Counted from the stretch's first letter, positions 16,493 to 25,564 are shown. The stretch: 58,201 nucleotides of DNA from Acidobacteria bacterium Ga0077534 (GCA_001464455.1 LNEI01000007.1:1-58201); one strand, 5' to 3'. Notes: a model not told the origin generated them from the letters alone. A program made the numbers and translations.

Positions 16493-17590
16493 CTACTGTT
16501 CGAAGAAAAGTGATCCGTTTAGGTCAAGAGTGGCCAGTTGGTTCGTGATCCCGGCGGCATCGGTCTGGAGCTTTAGCTCACGGAGCGGTGAGCTCGGGGG
16601 TTCGTCGGAGAGGTCGAAGGTGCCGTAGTGCATCGGGACGAGCTTTCGGGCACCGATGTCTTTGAAGGCTTTGACCACGTCGGCGGGGTTGTTGTGATTG
16701 GGTTCCATGAACCATCGCGGTTCGTAGGCACCGATGCCGATGAGGAAGTAGTCGATCTCGGGGAAAGCCTCGCCGGTCTCGCGGTAGTGGCGGCCGTAGC
16801 CGCTGTCGCCGCCGAAATAGATGCTCGTTTCACCGCTGCGGATAACGTAACCGCCCCAGAGACGGTGGTTTGTGTCAAACAAACCCCGCCGCGACCAGTG
16901 GCGAACCGGAAGAAAGAAGAGCTCGACCGGCGACTGGCCGAGCTCGAAACGCTGGAACCAGGCGGCGGTTCGGACGTCGTTGGTCGGCGTGATAAACGAC
17001 CTGAGCAGATCTTCGCTTCGCATTCCGGCGAGGAACTTTGCGTTTGGAAACTTTGCCGCGATCTCGCGAAGCGTTGGCTCGTCCATGTGGTCGCGGTGGT
17101 CGTGCGAGAGCAGCACGTAGTCGAGCTTTCGGATCTGCGGGAGCGGTGACGGGACGTCGGCGAGCCGCTTTATCAGCGGCGGCGAGCCAAAGATCGGGTC
17201 GGTCAGGATCGCGACACCATTCAGCCGAATGTAGAACGTCGCGTGGCCGAGCCAGATCATGCCATCGCGTTCGCTTGCCAAAAACTCCGCAGGATCGGCG
17301 ACATTCGGCCGCCATGTGTCGCGGGCTTTTTCCTCTTCAAATGGGTTCGAACCGAATTGCCATTGCAGAAAGCGGCTGGTCTTCATGACCATCGGAAACT
17401 CGTCGTTCATAAACCGCCCCCGCTGATCGACCGGAGTGCCGGGCCAATCTGCCTTGATCGTCTGTAGTTCGGGCTGTGATACGCGACTCGTGAGTATCGT
17501 CTCGTCGATCTCCGTCCAAAACCCCGCCCCGACCAAAACGAGCAGAAGCAAGCCGACGAGGATACCGATGCGTTTGAACCACTTTCTCAT
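16493..17590 (-). CDS. Membrane-anchored metallo-beta-lactamase-fold hydrolase (UlaG/NAPE-PLD-like)
   Basis: The ATG at 17590 (MRKWFKRIGILVGLLLLVLVGAG) is chosen because a membrane anchor starts there; the reading frame extends 23 codons further without protein character. The MBL metal site is complete: 'WLGHATFYI', 'LTDPIFG', 'LLSHDHRDHMD' (HxHxDH), 'PVRHWSRRG', 'YFGGDSGYG' and 'MHYGTFDLSDEP'. The arrangement with the 'W.P.......FNNP'-like N-terminal region resembles N-acyl-phosphatidylethanolamine phospholipase D and UlaG-type proteins. Substrate unknown, possibly a phosphodiester lipid. Divergent from the DUF1223 gene. Confidence 0.87.
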   Translation of the reverse strand: MRKWFKRIGILVGLLLLVLVGAGFWTEIDETILTSRVSQPELQTIKADWPGTPVDQRGRFMNDEFPMVMKTSRFLQWQFGSNPFEEEKARDTWRPNVADPAEFLASERDGMIWLGHATFYIRLNGVAILTDPIFGSPPLIKRLADVPSPLPQIRKLDYVLLSHDHRDHMDEPTLREIAAKFPNAKFLAGMRSEDLLRSFITPTNDVRTAAWFQRFELGQSPVELFFLPVRHWSRRGLFDTNHRLWGGYVIRSGETSIYFGGDSGYGRHYRETGEAFPEIDYFLIGIGAYEPRWFMEPNHNNPADVVKAFKDIGARKLVPMHYGTFDLSDEPPSSPLRELKLQTDAAGITNQLATLDLNGSLFFEQ

Positions 17591-17646
17591 ACAAATGATT
17601 CTATCATCGCCCTCTCGACCCTGATACAGCCGGTTTTCGGAATAAG

Positions 17647-18453
17647 ATGCAGTTCGCAAAGCATTATCAGGTCATGAGATTACCTCTTTTCATAGCAACA
17701 ATGCTTACACTTGCGACATCGATAGCGTTCCTGATCACGGGACAGAGCGAAAAGACGGAAGCAGTCGCCAAACCCTCCGAAACAGGAACCAAACGCCCGG
17801 TTCTGGTCGAGTTATTCACCTCAGAAGGCTGTTCGAGCTGCCCGCCGGCCGATCGGCTGCTGACGGAAATGTCGAAGGGGAAATTTGCCGACGCTGACAC
17901 GATCACGCTCGCTTACCACGTCGATTACTGGGATCGCCTCGGTTGGAAGGATCGCTTTTCTTCAGCAGAATACTCACAGCGGCAGGAAACGTATGCATCG
18001 AAATTTGGTCTACGCTCGATCTACACGCCACAGATGGTCGTCAACGGGACGGCTGAATTTGTAGGGAATAATCGGTCGAAGGGGATCGAAGTAATCGGAG
18101 AGGCCGGGAATGATGTAGGCGGCGGCGTCGACCTGAGCTCGAACGGGGGGAAATTGACGGCCAATATTCGTGATCTGCCCGGTCACGGTGGTGCTACGAT
18201 TTACCTCGCCGTCGCGGAAAGCGGGCTGTTTACAAAAGTTGGCAGAGGGGAAAATGCCGGCTCGACCCTCGAGCACACGTCGGTCGTCAGGCATTTGAGC
18301 GTCGTCGGAAAGATCAAGGGATCTGAAAAGCAAGCGAGATTTGAGATCGAACTGCCTAGCAATTCGGAGTGGAAGCAACACAACCTAAGGTACGTCGTAT
18401 TCGCGCAAGAGGATTCCACCCTGCGAATCCTAGCGGTCAATGCTCTTCCGTAG
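17647..18453 (+). CDS. DUF1223 exported thioredoxin-like protein
   Basis: It has an N-terminal membrane or signal segment (start at 17647, or ATG at 17674 giving MRLPLFIATML). The DUF1223 signature follows: 'VLVELFTSEGCSSCPPADRLL' with C62 and C65 as a CxxC, 'ITLAYHVDYWDRLGWKDRF', 'YTPQMVVNGTAEFVG' and 'YLAVAESGL'. The family adopts a thioredoxin-like fold and is periplasmic, with no established substrate. In this window it contrasts with two other thioredoxin-fold proteins whose CxxC is lost or incomplete. It ends seven bases from the convergent small gene. Confidence 0.88.
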   Translation: MQFAKHYQVMRLPLFIATMLTLATSIAFLITGQSEKTEAVAKPSETGTKRPVLVELFTSEGCSSCPPADRLLTEMSKGKFADADTITLAYHVDYWDRLGWKDRFSSAEYSQRQETYASKFGLRSIYTPQMVVNGTAEFVGNNRSKGIEVIGEAGNDVGGGVDLSSNGGKLTANIRDLPGHGGATIYLAVAESGLFTKVGRGENAGSTLEHTSVVRHLSVVGKIKGSEKQARFEIELPSNSEWKQHNLRYVVFAQEDSTLRILAVNALP

Positions 18454-18459
18454 CGGTGG

Positions 18460-18732
18460 CTACCAGCGTGGGTCGTAGCCGCAGAAATTGTCTCGCCAGG
18501 TGTCGTCGGTTTCGTAAGGTAGGACTGGGATCGAGCCTTCGATCGTTAGTTCGACGTTGTGGTTACGCCAGAGACGGTAGGTTCGGCCCGAGGGGGAGCA
18601 GACGGTGAGCGTTACACGTTCTTCGGATATGCGGGAAACGGCGGCGAAGCGCCAGTCGGTTTTTGAACGGACGATCAGGCGTGAGCCGACGGCGAGTTTG
18701 TCGAGGGTTAATTGAGTTTCGGAAGTTTCCAC
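18460..18732 (-). CDS. Small conserved-looking hypothetical protein
   Basis: This 90-residue cytoplasmic protein has a compact beta-rich appearance ('LDKLAVGSRLIVRSKTDWRFAAVSRISEERVTLTV' is given here only by position, residues 10-44) and an aromatic C-terminus (DDTWRDNFCGYDPRW). The pattern suggests a small SH3-like or Tudor-like barrel. It overlaps the end of the L,D-transpeptidase gene by 25 bases on the same strand, which suggests co-transcription. No family recognised. Confidence 0.55.
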   Translation of the reverse strand: METSETQLTLDKLAVGSRLIVRSKTDWRFAAVSRISEERVTLTVCSPSGRTYRLWRNHNVELTIEGSIPVLPYETDDTWRDNFCGYDPRW

Positions 18733-19472
18733 GCCTTTTGACGAGAATCGTAGACTTTTTTTGGCATCTGCACAAGGTACGGAGTTTTGGCGGGCGAGAG
18801 CCAGACGACGACGCGTTCCATATTACGGCTTTCCATCGCTGTGCAGCCCGCCGTCGGCGTTTCAGCGTCCTTCCAAACATGCAAAAAAATACACGAACCG
18901 CGGCCTTTCTCGACCGGAAAGGTGTTGTACGCAACGAAAACACCCAGTTCGTATTCCGGCATGATCGACGCCATCTTTTCGGAGCTTTTCCAGTCAAAAT
19001 TGCCCACTTGCATCCGATTTACAATTCGGTTGTAAAAGCTCGATTTTGAATCGTCGACACATTCCGTGTATTCGTCGAGTTTGGTATATGGCATCCTTAC
19101 TCCGCTCGGTTTTGAACCTGTCCCGAAGGCGGAAGTGAGCGGGAAAAGACCCGCCGGGGCGTTGCCGTCGCCTTCCTGCTTGATCTTCGCCATATCGATA
19201 TCGCCGTTGAGAAGTTCGGCCCACGCCAACCCGCTGCGGCCGACAACTATCGGAAAGCTTTCACCATTCCGTTTCCACTCGCTTTTGGTGTTTTTTCGTT
19301 CGAAAAGCGTAGCGGTTCCGGTGGTTTTGTCCCAGTCGTCGGTTATGACAACGACGGTCTGGAGAGACTTGTTGAAGGATGGTTTGACGAGCGTGGTACC
19401 AGACATCTTGACCTGGGCAGTGATCGCGACGCTCAGGCAGAGGATGGTTATGAGGTATGATGCGACTTTCAT
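18708..19472 (-). CDS. Exported YkuD-type L,D-transpeptidase family protein
   Basis: A signal peptide (MKVASYLITILCLSVAITAQ) is followed by a domain with the L,D-transpeptidase signature: 'PIVVGRSGLAW' at the start, then 'GRGSCIFLHVW' and 'TPTAGCTAM', placing the catalytic histidine at 198 and cysteine at 210. This variant (COG3786-like) is found in periplasmic enzymes that act on peptidoglycan or lipoprotein crosslinks. The start ATG overlaps the stop of the PIN toxin gene by four bases, so it may be read through from the toxin-antitoxin transcript. Confidence 0.85.
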   Translation of the reverse strand: MKVASYLITILCLSVAITAQVKMSGTTLVKPSFNKSLQTVVVITDDWDKTTGTATLFERKNTKSEWKRNGESFPIVVGRSGLAWAELLNGDIDMAKIKQEGDGNAPAGLFPLTSAFGTGSKPSGVRMPYTKLDEYTECVDDSKSSFYNRIVNRMQVGNFDWKSSEKMASIMPEYELGVFVAYNTFPVEKGRGSCIFLHVWKDAETPTAGCTAMESRNMERVVVWLSPAKTPYLVQMPKKVYDSRQKAWKLPKLN

Positions 19473-19855
19473 TTAGAGATTTGCGTGGCACCATCCAGCT
19501 TCGCTAGTTGACGGTCGAAGGTGCCAAGAGGAGTGTGTCCGGCCCGCCGCGCAGTTTGTAGAATCAGGCAATCCGAGAAGCTTAAGGATGAATTGTTGCG
19601 AAAGTGCGTCAGAGCTTCCTTTACGAGGTCCGCATCCTCGACTACGATCGTATCGTGCTCGAGTAGTTTTTCAACCGTCGAAATTAAAGCTCTATGATCG
19701 CGTCGATAAGCGGATTTCAGAACCCAAATAGTTTCTGCTAGCACAAGCTTCGATACCCATGCCCCCGCGGCGACGAACATTTTTGCGGCCGCTACCTGAT
19801 CGAGATCGTCTTTAACGATCAAGCGAACAACTACGTTCGTATCAATCGCGACCAT
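19469..19855 (-). CDS. vapC: PIN-domain type II toxin (VapC-like ribonuclease)
   Basis: VapC toxins are Mg-dependent RNases that cut tRNA or rRNA and are held in check by a cognate antitoxin. The 128-residue PIN domain shows the acidic metal site: D5 in 'AIDTNVVVRL', the glutamate in 'LAETIWVL', the aspartate in 'LSFSDCLIL' and the aspartate in 'LGTFDRQLAKL'. It overlaps the antitoxin gene by 14 bases, the usual arrangement, with the antitoxin first. All catalytic acids appear intact, so it should be active. Confidence 0.9.
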   Translation of the reverse strand: MVAIDTNVVVRLIVKDDLDQVAAAKMFVAAGAWVSKLVLAETIWVLKSAYRRDHRALISTVEKLLEHDTIVVEDADLVKEALTHFRNNSSLSFSDCLILQTARRAGHTPLGTFDRQLAKLDGATQISK

Positions 19856-20120
19856 AGCGTTCTCTCATCAAATCGGCGATGCTTTCTTTTAATTCTTCGA
19901 GCGTTTTGGGTTCGGGCGGTTCGTCGAAAATATCCCGATGAATGTCGTCAAAACTGTAACGCTTAGCACGACTTACGGTGATCTTCTCACCTTCGTCCTT
20001 CCACTCAATTATCGAGCCGGGACCGATACCCAGACGTCGGCGAACCTCAGCTGGAACTGAGATCTGACCTTGAGAAGTGAGTTTTGATTGAACGGTTTTC
20101 ACGCGTTGATAATAATCCAT
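19842..20120 (-). CDS. AbrB/MazE-type (VapB-like) antitoxin
   Basis: The N-terminus is a swapped-hairpin AbrB DNA-binding domain: 'SKLTSQGQISVPAEVRRRLGIGPGSIIEWKDEGEKI'-type pattern (residues 12-48). It is followed by an acidic, proline-rich tail (FDEPPEPKTLEELKESIADLM) that would bind the PIN toxin. The gene starts inside an 18-bp perfect palindrome, a likely operator for autorepression by the toxin-antitoxin complex. Confidence 0.9.
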   Translation of the reverse strand: MDYYQRVKTVQSKLTSQGQISVPAEVRRRLGIGPGSIIEWKDEGEKITVSRAKRYSFDDIHRDIFDEPPEPKTLEELKESIADLMRERYGRD

Positions 20121-20134
20121 TACCCGGGTAATGG
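20117..20134 (-). promoter_or_regulatory. Palindromic operator candidate of the toxin-antitoxin operon
   Basis: CCATTACCCGGGTAATGG is a perfect 18-bp palindrome that includes the antitoxin start codon (CAT at 20118-20120). AbrB-type antitoxins bind such palindromes to repress their own operon; binding here would block both promoter clearance and translation initiation. Confidence 0.65.
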
Positions 20135-20166
20135 CAAGGATTTATTTTGCCTGGAGCCGGATTAGT

Positions 20167-20958
20167 TCAATCCAGAAACAGCGTGTCTTGCTTTGCCTTG
20201 ATCCCGCGGTTCGCGTAGAGCCTAACGCCGACGGCCATCATTACGAGCGAGATCGCGATCCATAGGACTACCCAGAGAACGGCCGGGATTCCCGTTGCGG
20301 CGGCCATGTTGGCGGCGTCGGACGAGGCTTCAGTCGAAGTGGTGATGACGAACAGGGTCTTCAGGCTAAAGAAGGCGTTCAGCAGACACTGTACGGCGAG
20401 GAACGCGAGCGAGAAATTGACCCATTTGTCGGTAGCGAACTTAGCGATCGCAAAAAGTCCCGCGGTCAGGACCGCTCCGGAGAGTACCGTGAAAACAACG
20501 CTAAAGAACGTGACGTTTTGGAGGAAATTTAAGAAAGGAGCGATGAAGCCGAAAACGACCGTCATCACGGCGATCAAACCAGAACACAGGTATAATGCAA
20601 GTCGCGATTTGAAGCCAAAACGCATCCAGACGAGCAAAAGGGTACCGAAAAGCGTCGTTCCCATGTACCCCGCACTTGAAACAAAAAGCGATGCGATGCC
20701 CGATGTTTGCGACCAAACCATCCCGCTGCCGTCCGGTGAAACGGTCAGGCTCATTACCGAACCGCCTGTGATCAGCGTGGCCAGAGCATGAGCGCTTTCG
20801 TGGATAAATGTGCCGAAAAGCTGGATCGGGTAAACCACATAGCCGATCAACGGAACATACCAGCCGACTACCCAAAGTCCAATGCTGACAGCGGTTGCGA
20901 TCAGCAACAATTTTACCTGTGGTTTGGCGTCAGCGGCGAGCGTGTAATTGATCGGCAT
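20167..20958 (-). CDS. M50-like (M50B) membrane metalloprotease
   Basis: The 263-residue polytopic protein has seven or so hydrophobic segments. It carries HExxH in the second segment ('LFGTFIHESAHALATLITGG', H53/E54/H57), as in the peptidase M50B-like family. A loop 'SLTVSPDGSGMVW' follows. The second half is a series of membrane helices without an obvious NxxPxxxLDG motif, so proteolysis within the membrane is likely but not certain. Monocistronic, between the toxin-antitoxin pair and moaC. Confidence 0.82.
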   Translation of the reverse strand: MPINYTLAADAKPQVKLLLIATAVSIGLWVVGWYVPLIGYVVYPIQLFGTFIHESAHALATLITGGSVMSLTVSPDGSGMVWSQTSGIASLFVSSAGYMGTTLFGTLLLVWMRFGFKSRLALYLCSGLIAVMTVVFGFIAPFLNFLQNVTFFSVVFTVLSGAVLTAGLFAIAKFATDKWVNFSLAFLAVQCLLNAFFSLKTLFVITTSTEASSDAANMAAATGIPAVLWVVLWIAISLVMMAVGVRLYANRGIKAKQDTLFLD

Positions 20959-21055
20959 AAAAAACTCCTTCGACCCAGCTAAATGTGAATACGCTTATTC
21001 TATCTCAAAGTTCGAATCAATGTCCCGATAATTTTAGCCGTTAGCCGTTAGCGAC

Positions 21056-21529
21056 TTAGCTGTTAGCGGCTTCAAAATCGGATTTACCGCCTGTCTTCGA
21101 CATCAATTTAATATCAGCGATCACGATGTCCTTCTGCACCGCTTTGCACATGTCGTAGATCGTCAGGGCGGCGACTGAGACGGCGGTTAAGGCTTCCATT
21201 TCGATGCCGGTTTGGGCGGTGGTGATGGCCTCAGCTTCCAGATAAACGCCGAAATCGCTGAATTCTGCGGTTACATTTACCTTGGCTAGATTTATCTGAT
21301 GACAGAGTGGGATCAGGTCCGAGGTCTTTTTGGCCGCCATTATTCCGGCTATCCGGGCGATCTCGAGCGGGTCGCCTTTTGGGGATCTGTGGGTTTGGAG
21401 AGTTTCGAGAGTTTCGCGTGACAGGAGCACTTTACCCGACGCGACGGCTCGCCGCGTTGTTACGTCTTTGGCCGAAACATCGACCATTTTGATCTTCCCT
21501 GATTCGTCGAAATGCGATAGTTCTGACAT
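21056..21529 (-). CDS. moaC: Cyclic pyranopterin monophosphate synthase MoaC
   Basis: MoaC forms cyclic pyranopterin monophosphate in molybdenum cofactor synthesis. The 157-residue protein shows 'MVDVSAKDVTTRRAVASG', 'KKTSDLIPLCHQI' and 'EMEALTAVSVAALTIYDMCKA', the family's active-site blocks including the essential lysine-rich 'AVQKDIVI' region. It starts three bases after the moeA stop. No moaA, moaD, moaE or mogA is present in the window. Confidence 0.96.
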   Translation of the reverse strand: MSELSHFDESGKIKMVDVSAKDVTTRRAVASGKVLLSRETLETLQTHRSPKGDPLEIARIAGIMAAKKTSDLIPLCHQINLAKVNVTAEFSDFGVYLEAEAITTAQTGIEMEALTAVSVAALTIYDMCKAVQKDIVIADIKLMSKTGGKSDFEAANS

Positions 21530-21532
21530 AGG

Positions 21533-22726
21533 TTAAAGATAAACGATCTTGGCGGCTTCTCCCGCCAAGAGATTTGTTCCTCGCGGTACGACGACGAGGG
21601 CTTCGGCTTTCGCAAAGCCCACAAAGTCGGACGAACCCGAGAATCGGAGGGGCTCGGCGACGAGCCTACCATCATTTGTTGTCGAAAGCCTTGCCGGCAG
21701 ATAGACATCCCTTTCCTTTGTTCCTTTTGCGGCGATCAAGAGCGACGCGAAGCCCTTGTCTGCGTTGCTATTTGACGCGTTTTGAAGGAGAAGTATCGCT
21801 TTCCGAACGAACAGATGGAAGGTTACCGCCGCCGATACCGGATTTCCCGGCAGCCCGAAGATCAGTGTTTTGCCAAGTCGGGCAAAAACTGCGGGTTTCC
21901 CCGGTTTGAGCCGCACTTTATCGAAAAAGATCTCGGCTCCGATCTGCTCTAGAGCTGTTTTCGTGTGGTCATATTTCCCGACCGAAACACCGCCGGTGAG
22001 GATCACGATATCTGAAGACTGGGCGGCTTTTGCAATTTGCGACCGTAGATCTGATATCTCGTCGCGGACGTTCGGCAGGATGATCGGCGTAGCTCCAAAC
22101 TTTCGGCAGAGCACGTCGAGCATTACAGAATTCGAGTTCCTGATCTGATCGCGACGCGGCTTTTTGTCGATCTCGACTATCTCGCTGCCCGTGCCGATGA
22201 TCGCGACACGGGGCGATCGGGCGACTTTGACGCGGGCGTAGCCGAAGGCCGCAAGGGAAGCGATCATGTTGTCTGTGATCATCTCGCCCGCCTGGACAAC
22301 GACCTTGCCCTTTTTGATCTCACTTCCTTTTTTAACGATGTACCGGCCCTTCTCGGTCGGTTCGAAGATGCGGACGCTGTCATCGATCTCTTGAGCAACT
22401 TCTATTTTCTGGATCGCGTCGGCTCCAGCGGGGACCGGGGCACCAGTCATGATCCTGACCGCTTCGCCGCGTTTAAGCACCTTGTGCCACCCTCGGCCGG
22501 CGGCTGATTCGCCGACGATCTTTAGGTCTACGGGACATTCGATTGTGTCTGCCGCAACGACGGCGTACCCGTCCATTTGAGACCGGTCGAACGGCGGCAG
22601 GTCGCTGTCAGAAACGATATTTTCGGCCAGAACGCGACGTACAGAGTCGGCGAGCCGGATGCGTTCGCCGGCGAGCGGTTTTACGTTCTGCTCGATGATT
22701 TTTATCGCTTTGGCGACAGGGATCAT
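21533..22726 (-). CDS. moeA: Molybdopterin molybdotransferase MoeA
   Basis: MoeA inserts molybdate into adenylylated molybdopterin. The 397-residue protein has 'PPFDRSQMDGYAV', 'IMTGAPVPAGADAI', 'IIGTGSEIVEID', 'ILTGGVSVGKYDHTK' and 'IFGLPGNPVSA', matching the domains I-IV order. It is the first gene of the two-gene moeA-moaC operon. A molybdoenzyme must exist elsewhere in the genome, since none is in this window. Confidence 0.95.
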   Translation of the reverse strand: MIPVAKAIKIIEQNVKPLAGERIRLADSVRRVLAENIVSDSDLPPFDRSQMDGYAVVAADTIECPVDLKIVGESAAGRGWHKVLKRGEAVRIMTGAPVPAGADAIQKIEVAQEIDDSVRIFEPTEKGRYIVKKGSEIKKGKVVVQAGEMITDNMIASLAAFGYARVKVARSPRVAIIGTGSEIVEIDKKPRRDQIRNSNSVMLDVLCRKFGATPIILPNVRDEISDLRSQIAKAAQSSDIVILTGGVSVGKYDHTKTALEQIGAEIFFDKVRLKPGKPAVFARLGKTLIFGLPGNPVSAAVTFHLFVRKAILLLQNASNSNADKGFASLLIAAKGTKERDVYLPARLSTTNDGRLVAEPLRFSGSSDFVGFAKAEALVVVPRGTNLLAGEAAKIVYL

Positions 22727-22779
22727 GGCATTTATGCCTTTCGAAAAAAGTCAAAAGTTAGAGGTGAAAGGTGAAGACT

Positions 22780-24126
22780 CTACTTGATCAAATAAAATTC
22801 TGTTTGCCGCGGACGGATGAATTTATAGCCTTTTTCAGTCATTACGGCGTCGTCCTCGGCCATGATCGTTACCTTTTGACCGCCCCATTCGGCGACGGGG
22901 GTTGACGTGTTTAGTTCGATCGACATGTACGAGCCCGGCAGGATCTTATTGCCGCCGCCGCCGATGTTGCCACGGAAATCTATCGACGGCCCGAGCCCGT
23001 GGCCATGCGTGCCGATCGGGTGCGAATAGATCATCGCTTCGATGTTCTGCCGTTTCATTTCGGACATCGTTTGATCGTAAACGTCGGTTCCGGTCATGCC
23101 TGCCCTTGCGACGAAGAACACGGCGTCTTGCAGCTTATTTGTATTTTTGAGTGCCGCTTTTAGGCCTGCGGGAGCGTCGCTTTCGCTGGGTTTGAGGACA
23201 TAGGCGTGTTTCTGCCAGTCAGTTGAGAGGCCCATGTAATTAAGGCCGAAATCGACATGGAGCAGGTCGCCTTTTTGAATCACATCTGCCTCTTTCGCGG
23301 TACTGAGGAAGGCTCCAGTCGTGCCGGTTTCGGTTCGTTGGCGCTGGATGCGGAGGTCGGGTTGGAACCAGATCGAAAGGCCTAACTTATTGACCTGCTC
23401 GATCATCCACCAACGAACATCCCCGACCGTTGTAACGCCGGGTTTGATTACCTCGCTTGAGAATGCCCTGCGGGTGATGACGTCGGTCGCCAGGACGGCT
23501 TTTTCGTACTCGACCATTTCTTCTGGAAGCCGCGTGTCAAAGAACTCCGTGAGAAGATTGGCCGCTGAAACGAATTTCTTTTCGTTATCGGCGCCGAGAG
23601 ATTCGGCTAGAAACTTATAGGAATCGTGCGAAAGGCCGCTCTGCTGGCCGCGCGATCCGCCGATGTTTAGTGCGATGGTCTTCGGATTCCTTTGATCGAC
23701 CAGTTTTTTGAGTTCTTCTCCAAACTTGTCGCGGGCGGGCATGATAAAACGGTAATGATTCCTCAGGCGTTCCTCGTCATACCGGACCATCGCGATGCGT
23801 TCGATCCGTTGGCCTTGATCGATGAAAATGAATAGGTCGCGGCGGCCGACCATCGGGATCGGCGGCGTGATGTGCTCGGTGACCGGGTCGCTGTTGAATT
23901 CCTCGTTCGCGACGATCCACATTTCGATGCCGTGTCGCTTCATCATCGGCAGCAGCAGGGTTCCGAGACGTTTCATCAGCCACTGTTCGCGAACGTCCAT
24001 CTGCTGCCGCTGGTCGAGCAGTTTCGGCATAGCGGGGATCGGCTCGCCGGATCGATTTTGACTGAATGCGACCGGAGCAAGAAAGGTGAACGCCAGCAAC
24101 GAAAGAACGATTTTTCTGACCGCCAT
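22780..24126 (-). CDS. Exported M24-family metallopeptidase (Xaa-Pro aminopeptidase-like)
   Basis: A signal peptide (MAVRKIVLSLLAFTFLAPVAFSQ) precedes an N-terminal creatinase-like domain (residues 40-200) and a pita-bread M24 domain. The dinuclear metal ligands are visible: D in 'LLHVDFGLNY', D in 'LSTDWQKHAY', H in 'IGTHGHGLG', E in 'YMSIELNTS' and E in 'TIMAEDDAVM'. The reaction would be removal of N-terminal residues next to proline, in the periplasm. It lies upstream of moeA on the same strand with a gap of 53 bases, and is divergent from the acyl-CoA dehydrogenase. Confidence 0.88.
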   Translation of the reverse strand: MAVRKIVLSLLAFTFLAPVAFSQNRSGEPIPAMPKLLDQRQQMDVREQWLMKRLGTLLLPMMKRHGIEMWIVANEEFNSDPVTEHITPPIPMVGRRDLFIFIDQGQRIERIAMVRYDEERLRNHYRFIMPARDKFGEELKKLVDQRNPKTIALNIGGSRGQQSGLSHDSYKFLAESLGADNEKKFVSAANLLTEFFDTRLPEEMVEYEKAVLATDVITRRAFSSEVIKPGVTTVGDVRWWMIEQVNKLGLSIWFQPDLRIQRQRTETGTTGAFLSTAKEADVIQKGDLLHVDFGLNYMGLSTDWQKHAYVLKPSESDAPAGLKAALKNTNKLQDAVFFVARAGMTGTDVYDQTMSEMKRQNIEAMIYSHPIGTHGHGLGPSIDFRGNIGGGGNKILPGSYMSIELNTSTPVAEWGGQKVTIMAEDDAVMTEKGYKFIRPRQTEFYLIK

Positions 24127-24232
24127 AATCTTGGGGCGAATTTCGCAGAAATATCCGCGAAATGATAGACTCCTAATTTGATTTACGAGCAGATTTTAGC
24201 ATAACGAAAACTTAGCGAGGACTTTTAACGAC

Positions 24233-25447
24233 GTGATCGAACTGGAACTGACCGAAGAACACATTGCGCTGCAGAAAACCGTTCGCGAATTTTGTGCGGG
24301 CGAAGTTGCACCCTACATCAAAGAATGGGACGAAAAAGCTCATTTCGAACGCAGCGTTTTTGACAAGATGGCCGATCTCGGCCTGATGGGCGTCTGCATT
24401 CCCGAGCAATATGGCGGGGCGGGATTTGATTACATCTCGCTCGGGCTTGTCTGTGAGGAGCTCGAGGCGTGTGATACGTTTTTGCGGGTTGCGATGTCTG
24501 TACATGTGGGACTCAATAGTCTCAGCATTTTCTCGTGGGGAACCGAGGAGCAGAAGCAGAAATATCTCGTTCCGCAGGCAAAGGGCGAAAAGCTCGCGAC
24601 TTTTGGTTTGACTGAGCCAAATGCAGGCAGCGATGTCGTTGGAATGCGTTCATACGCGAAACGTGACGGCGACGACTGGATCCTTAATGGTGAAAAGATG
24701 TGGATCAGCCTCGGCGACGTCGCCGATCATTTCCTCTTCTTTTGTTGGACCGATCAGGAGAAACAAAAGAATCGTGACCATAGCGGCATCTCGTGCTTCA
24801 TCGTCGAGCGAACGATGGCGGGTTTTTCGTCGGGCACGTTGCACGGAAAACTAGGTATTAAGGCTGGAAATACAGGTTATTTCTCGCTGCAGGACGTCCG
24901 CGTTCCGGCTGCGAACATGCTTGGGAAAGAAGGCGAAGGGTTTAAGATCGCGATGTTTTCGCTTGAGAATGGACGTTACACGGTCGCGAGCGGAGCGACT
25001 GGCGTCATCCGTGCATGCCGCGATGCTTCGGTTGCCTATGCCAACACCCGTGAGGTCCAGGGCCAGCCGATCGCGAATTTTCAGCTTGTAAAGCAAAAGA
25101 TCGCCAACATGGAAGCGGACTACGAAATGTCGCACCTTCTTTGGCTGAAATGCGGATACCTCAAGAATGAGGGTAAACCGTCAGCAAAGGCCGCGAGCAT
25201 GGCGAAATGGCAGGCGACGACCCGCAGCGAAACTGCGGCGTCAATGGCGATCGAGATCCACGGAGCAAACGGTTACACTAATGATTATCCGGTCGAGCGT
25301 TACCTGCGAAACTGCAAAGCGGCTGTGATCTACGAAGGAACCCGCGATATTCATACGCTGATGCAGGCTGATTGGGCGCTTGGGTTGAAAAAAGAAAAGG
25401 CGGCCCGCGTCATCCTTCCGCCGTACGCGGCGGCCGCGGCGGCATAA
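24233..25447 (+). CDS. Acyl-CoA dehydrogenase
   Basis: This FAD enzyme introduces a 2,3-double bond in acyl-CoA. The 404-residue protein begins with GTG and has an N-terminal helical domain ('LTEEHIALQKTVREFCAGEVAPY'), the signature 'FGLTEPNAGSDVVGMRS', 'WILNGEKMWIS', 'ERYLRNCKAAVIYEGTRDIH' with the catalytic glutamate near residue 367, and 'IQ...H' type FAD contacts. It resembles the short/medium-chain class. The C-terminus is alanine-rich. A clear terminator follows, so it is monocistronic. Confidence 0.94.
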   Translation: MIELELTEEHIALQKTVREFCAGEVAPYIKEWDEKAHFERSVFDKMADLGLMGVCIPEQYGGAGFDYISLGLVCEELEACDTFLRVAMSVHVGLNSLSIFSWGTEEQKQKYLVPQAKGEKLATFGLTEPNAGSDVVGMRSYAKRDGDDWILNGEKMWISLGDVADHFLFFCWTDQEKQKNRDHSGISCFIVERTMAGFSSGTLHGKLGIKAGNTGYFSLQDVRVPAANMLGKEGEGFKIAMFSLENGRYTVASGATGVIRACRDASVAYANTREVQGQPIANFQLVKQKIANMEADYEMSHLLWLKCGYLKNEGKPSAKAASMAKWQATTRSETAASMAIEIHGANGYTNDYPVERYLRNCKAAVIYEGTRDIHTLMQADWALGLKKEKAARVILPPYAAAAAA

Positions 25448-25457
25448 TCGGTTATAC

Positions 25458-25496
25458 AAAGCGGTTTGGTGTGTTTTATGCAGCCAAACCGCTTTT
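25458..25496 (+). terminator. Rho-independent terminator of the acyl-CoA dehydrogenase gene
   Basis: An 11-bp stem (25459-25469 AAGCGGTTTGG with 25484-25494 CCAAACCGCTT, loop of 14 bases) is followed by a T-rich tract, ten bases after the stop codon. Confidence 0.8.
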
Positions 25497-25564
25497 CTGA
25501 TTTAAAGAATTTTTTATTGAGTTTCTAACAAAGGAACCGGTCGATATGATCGGGTGCAGGCCGT

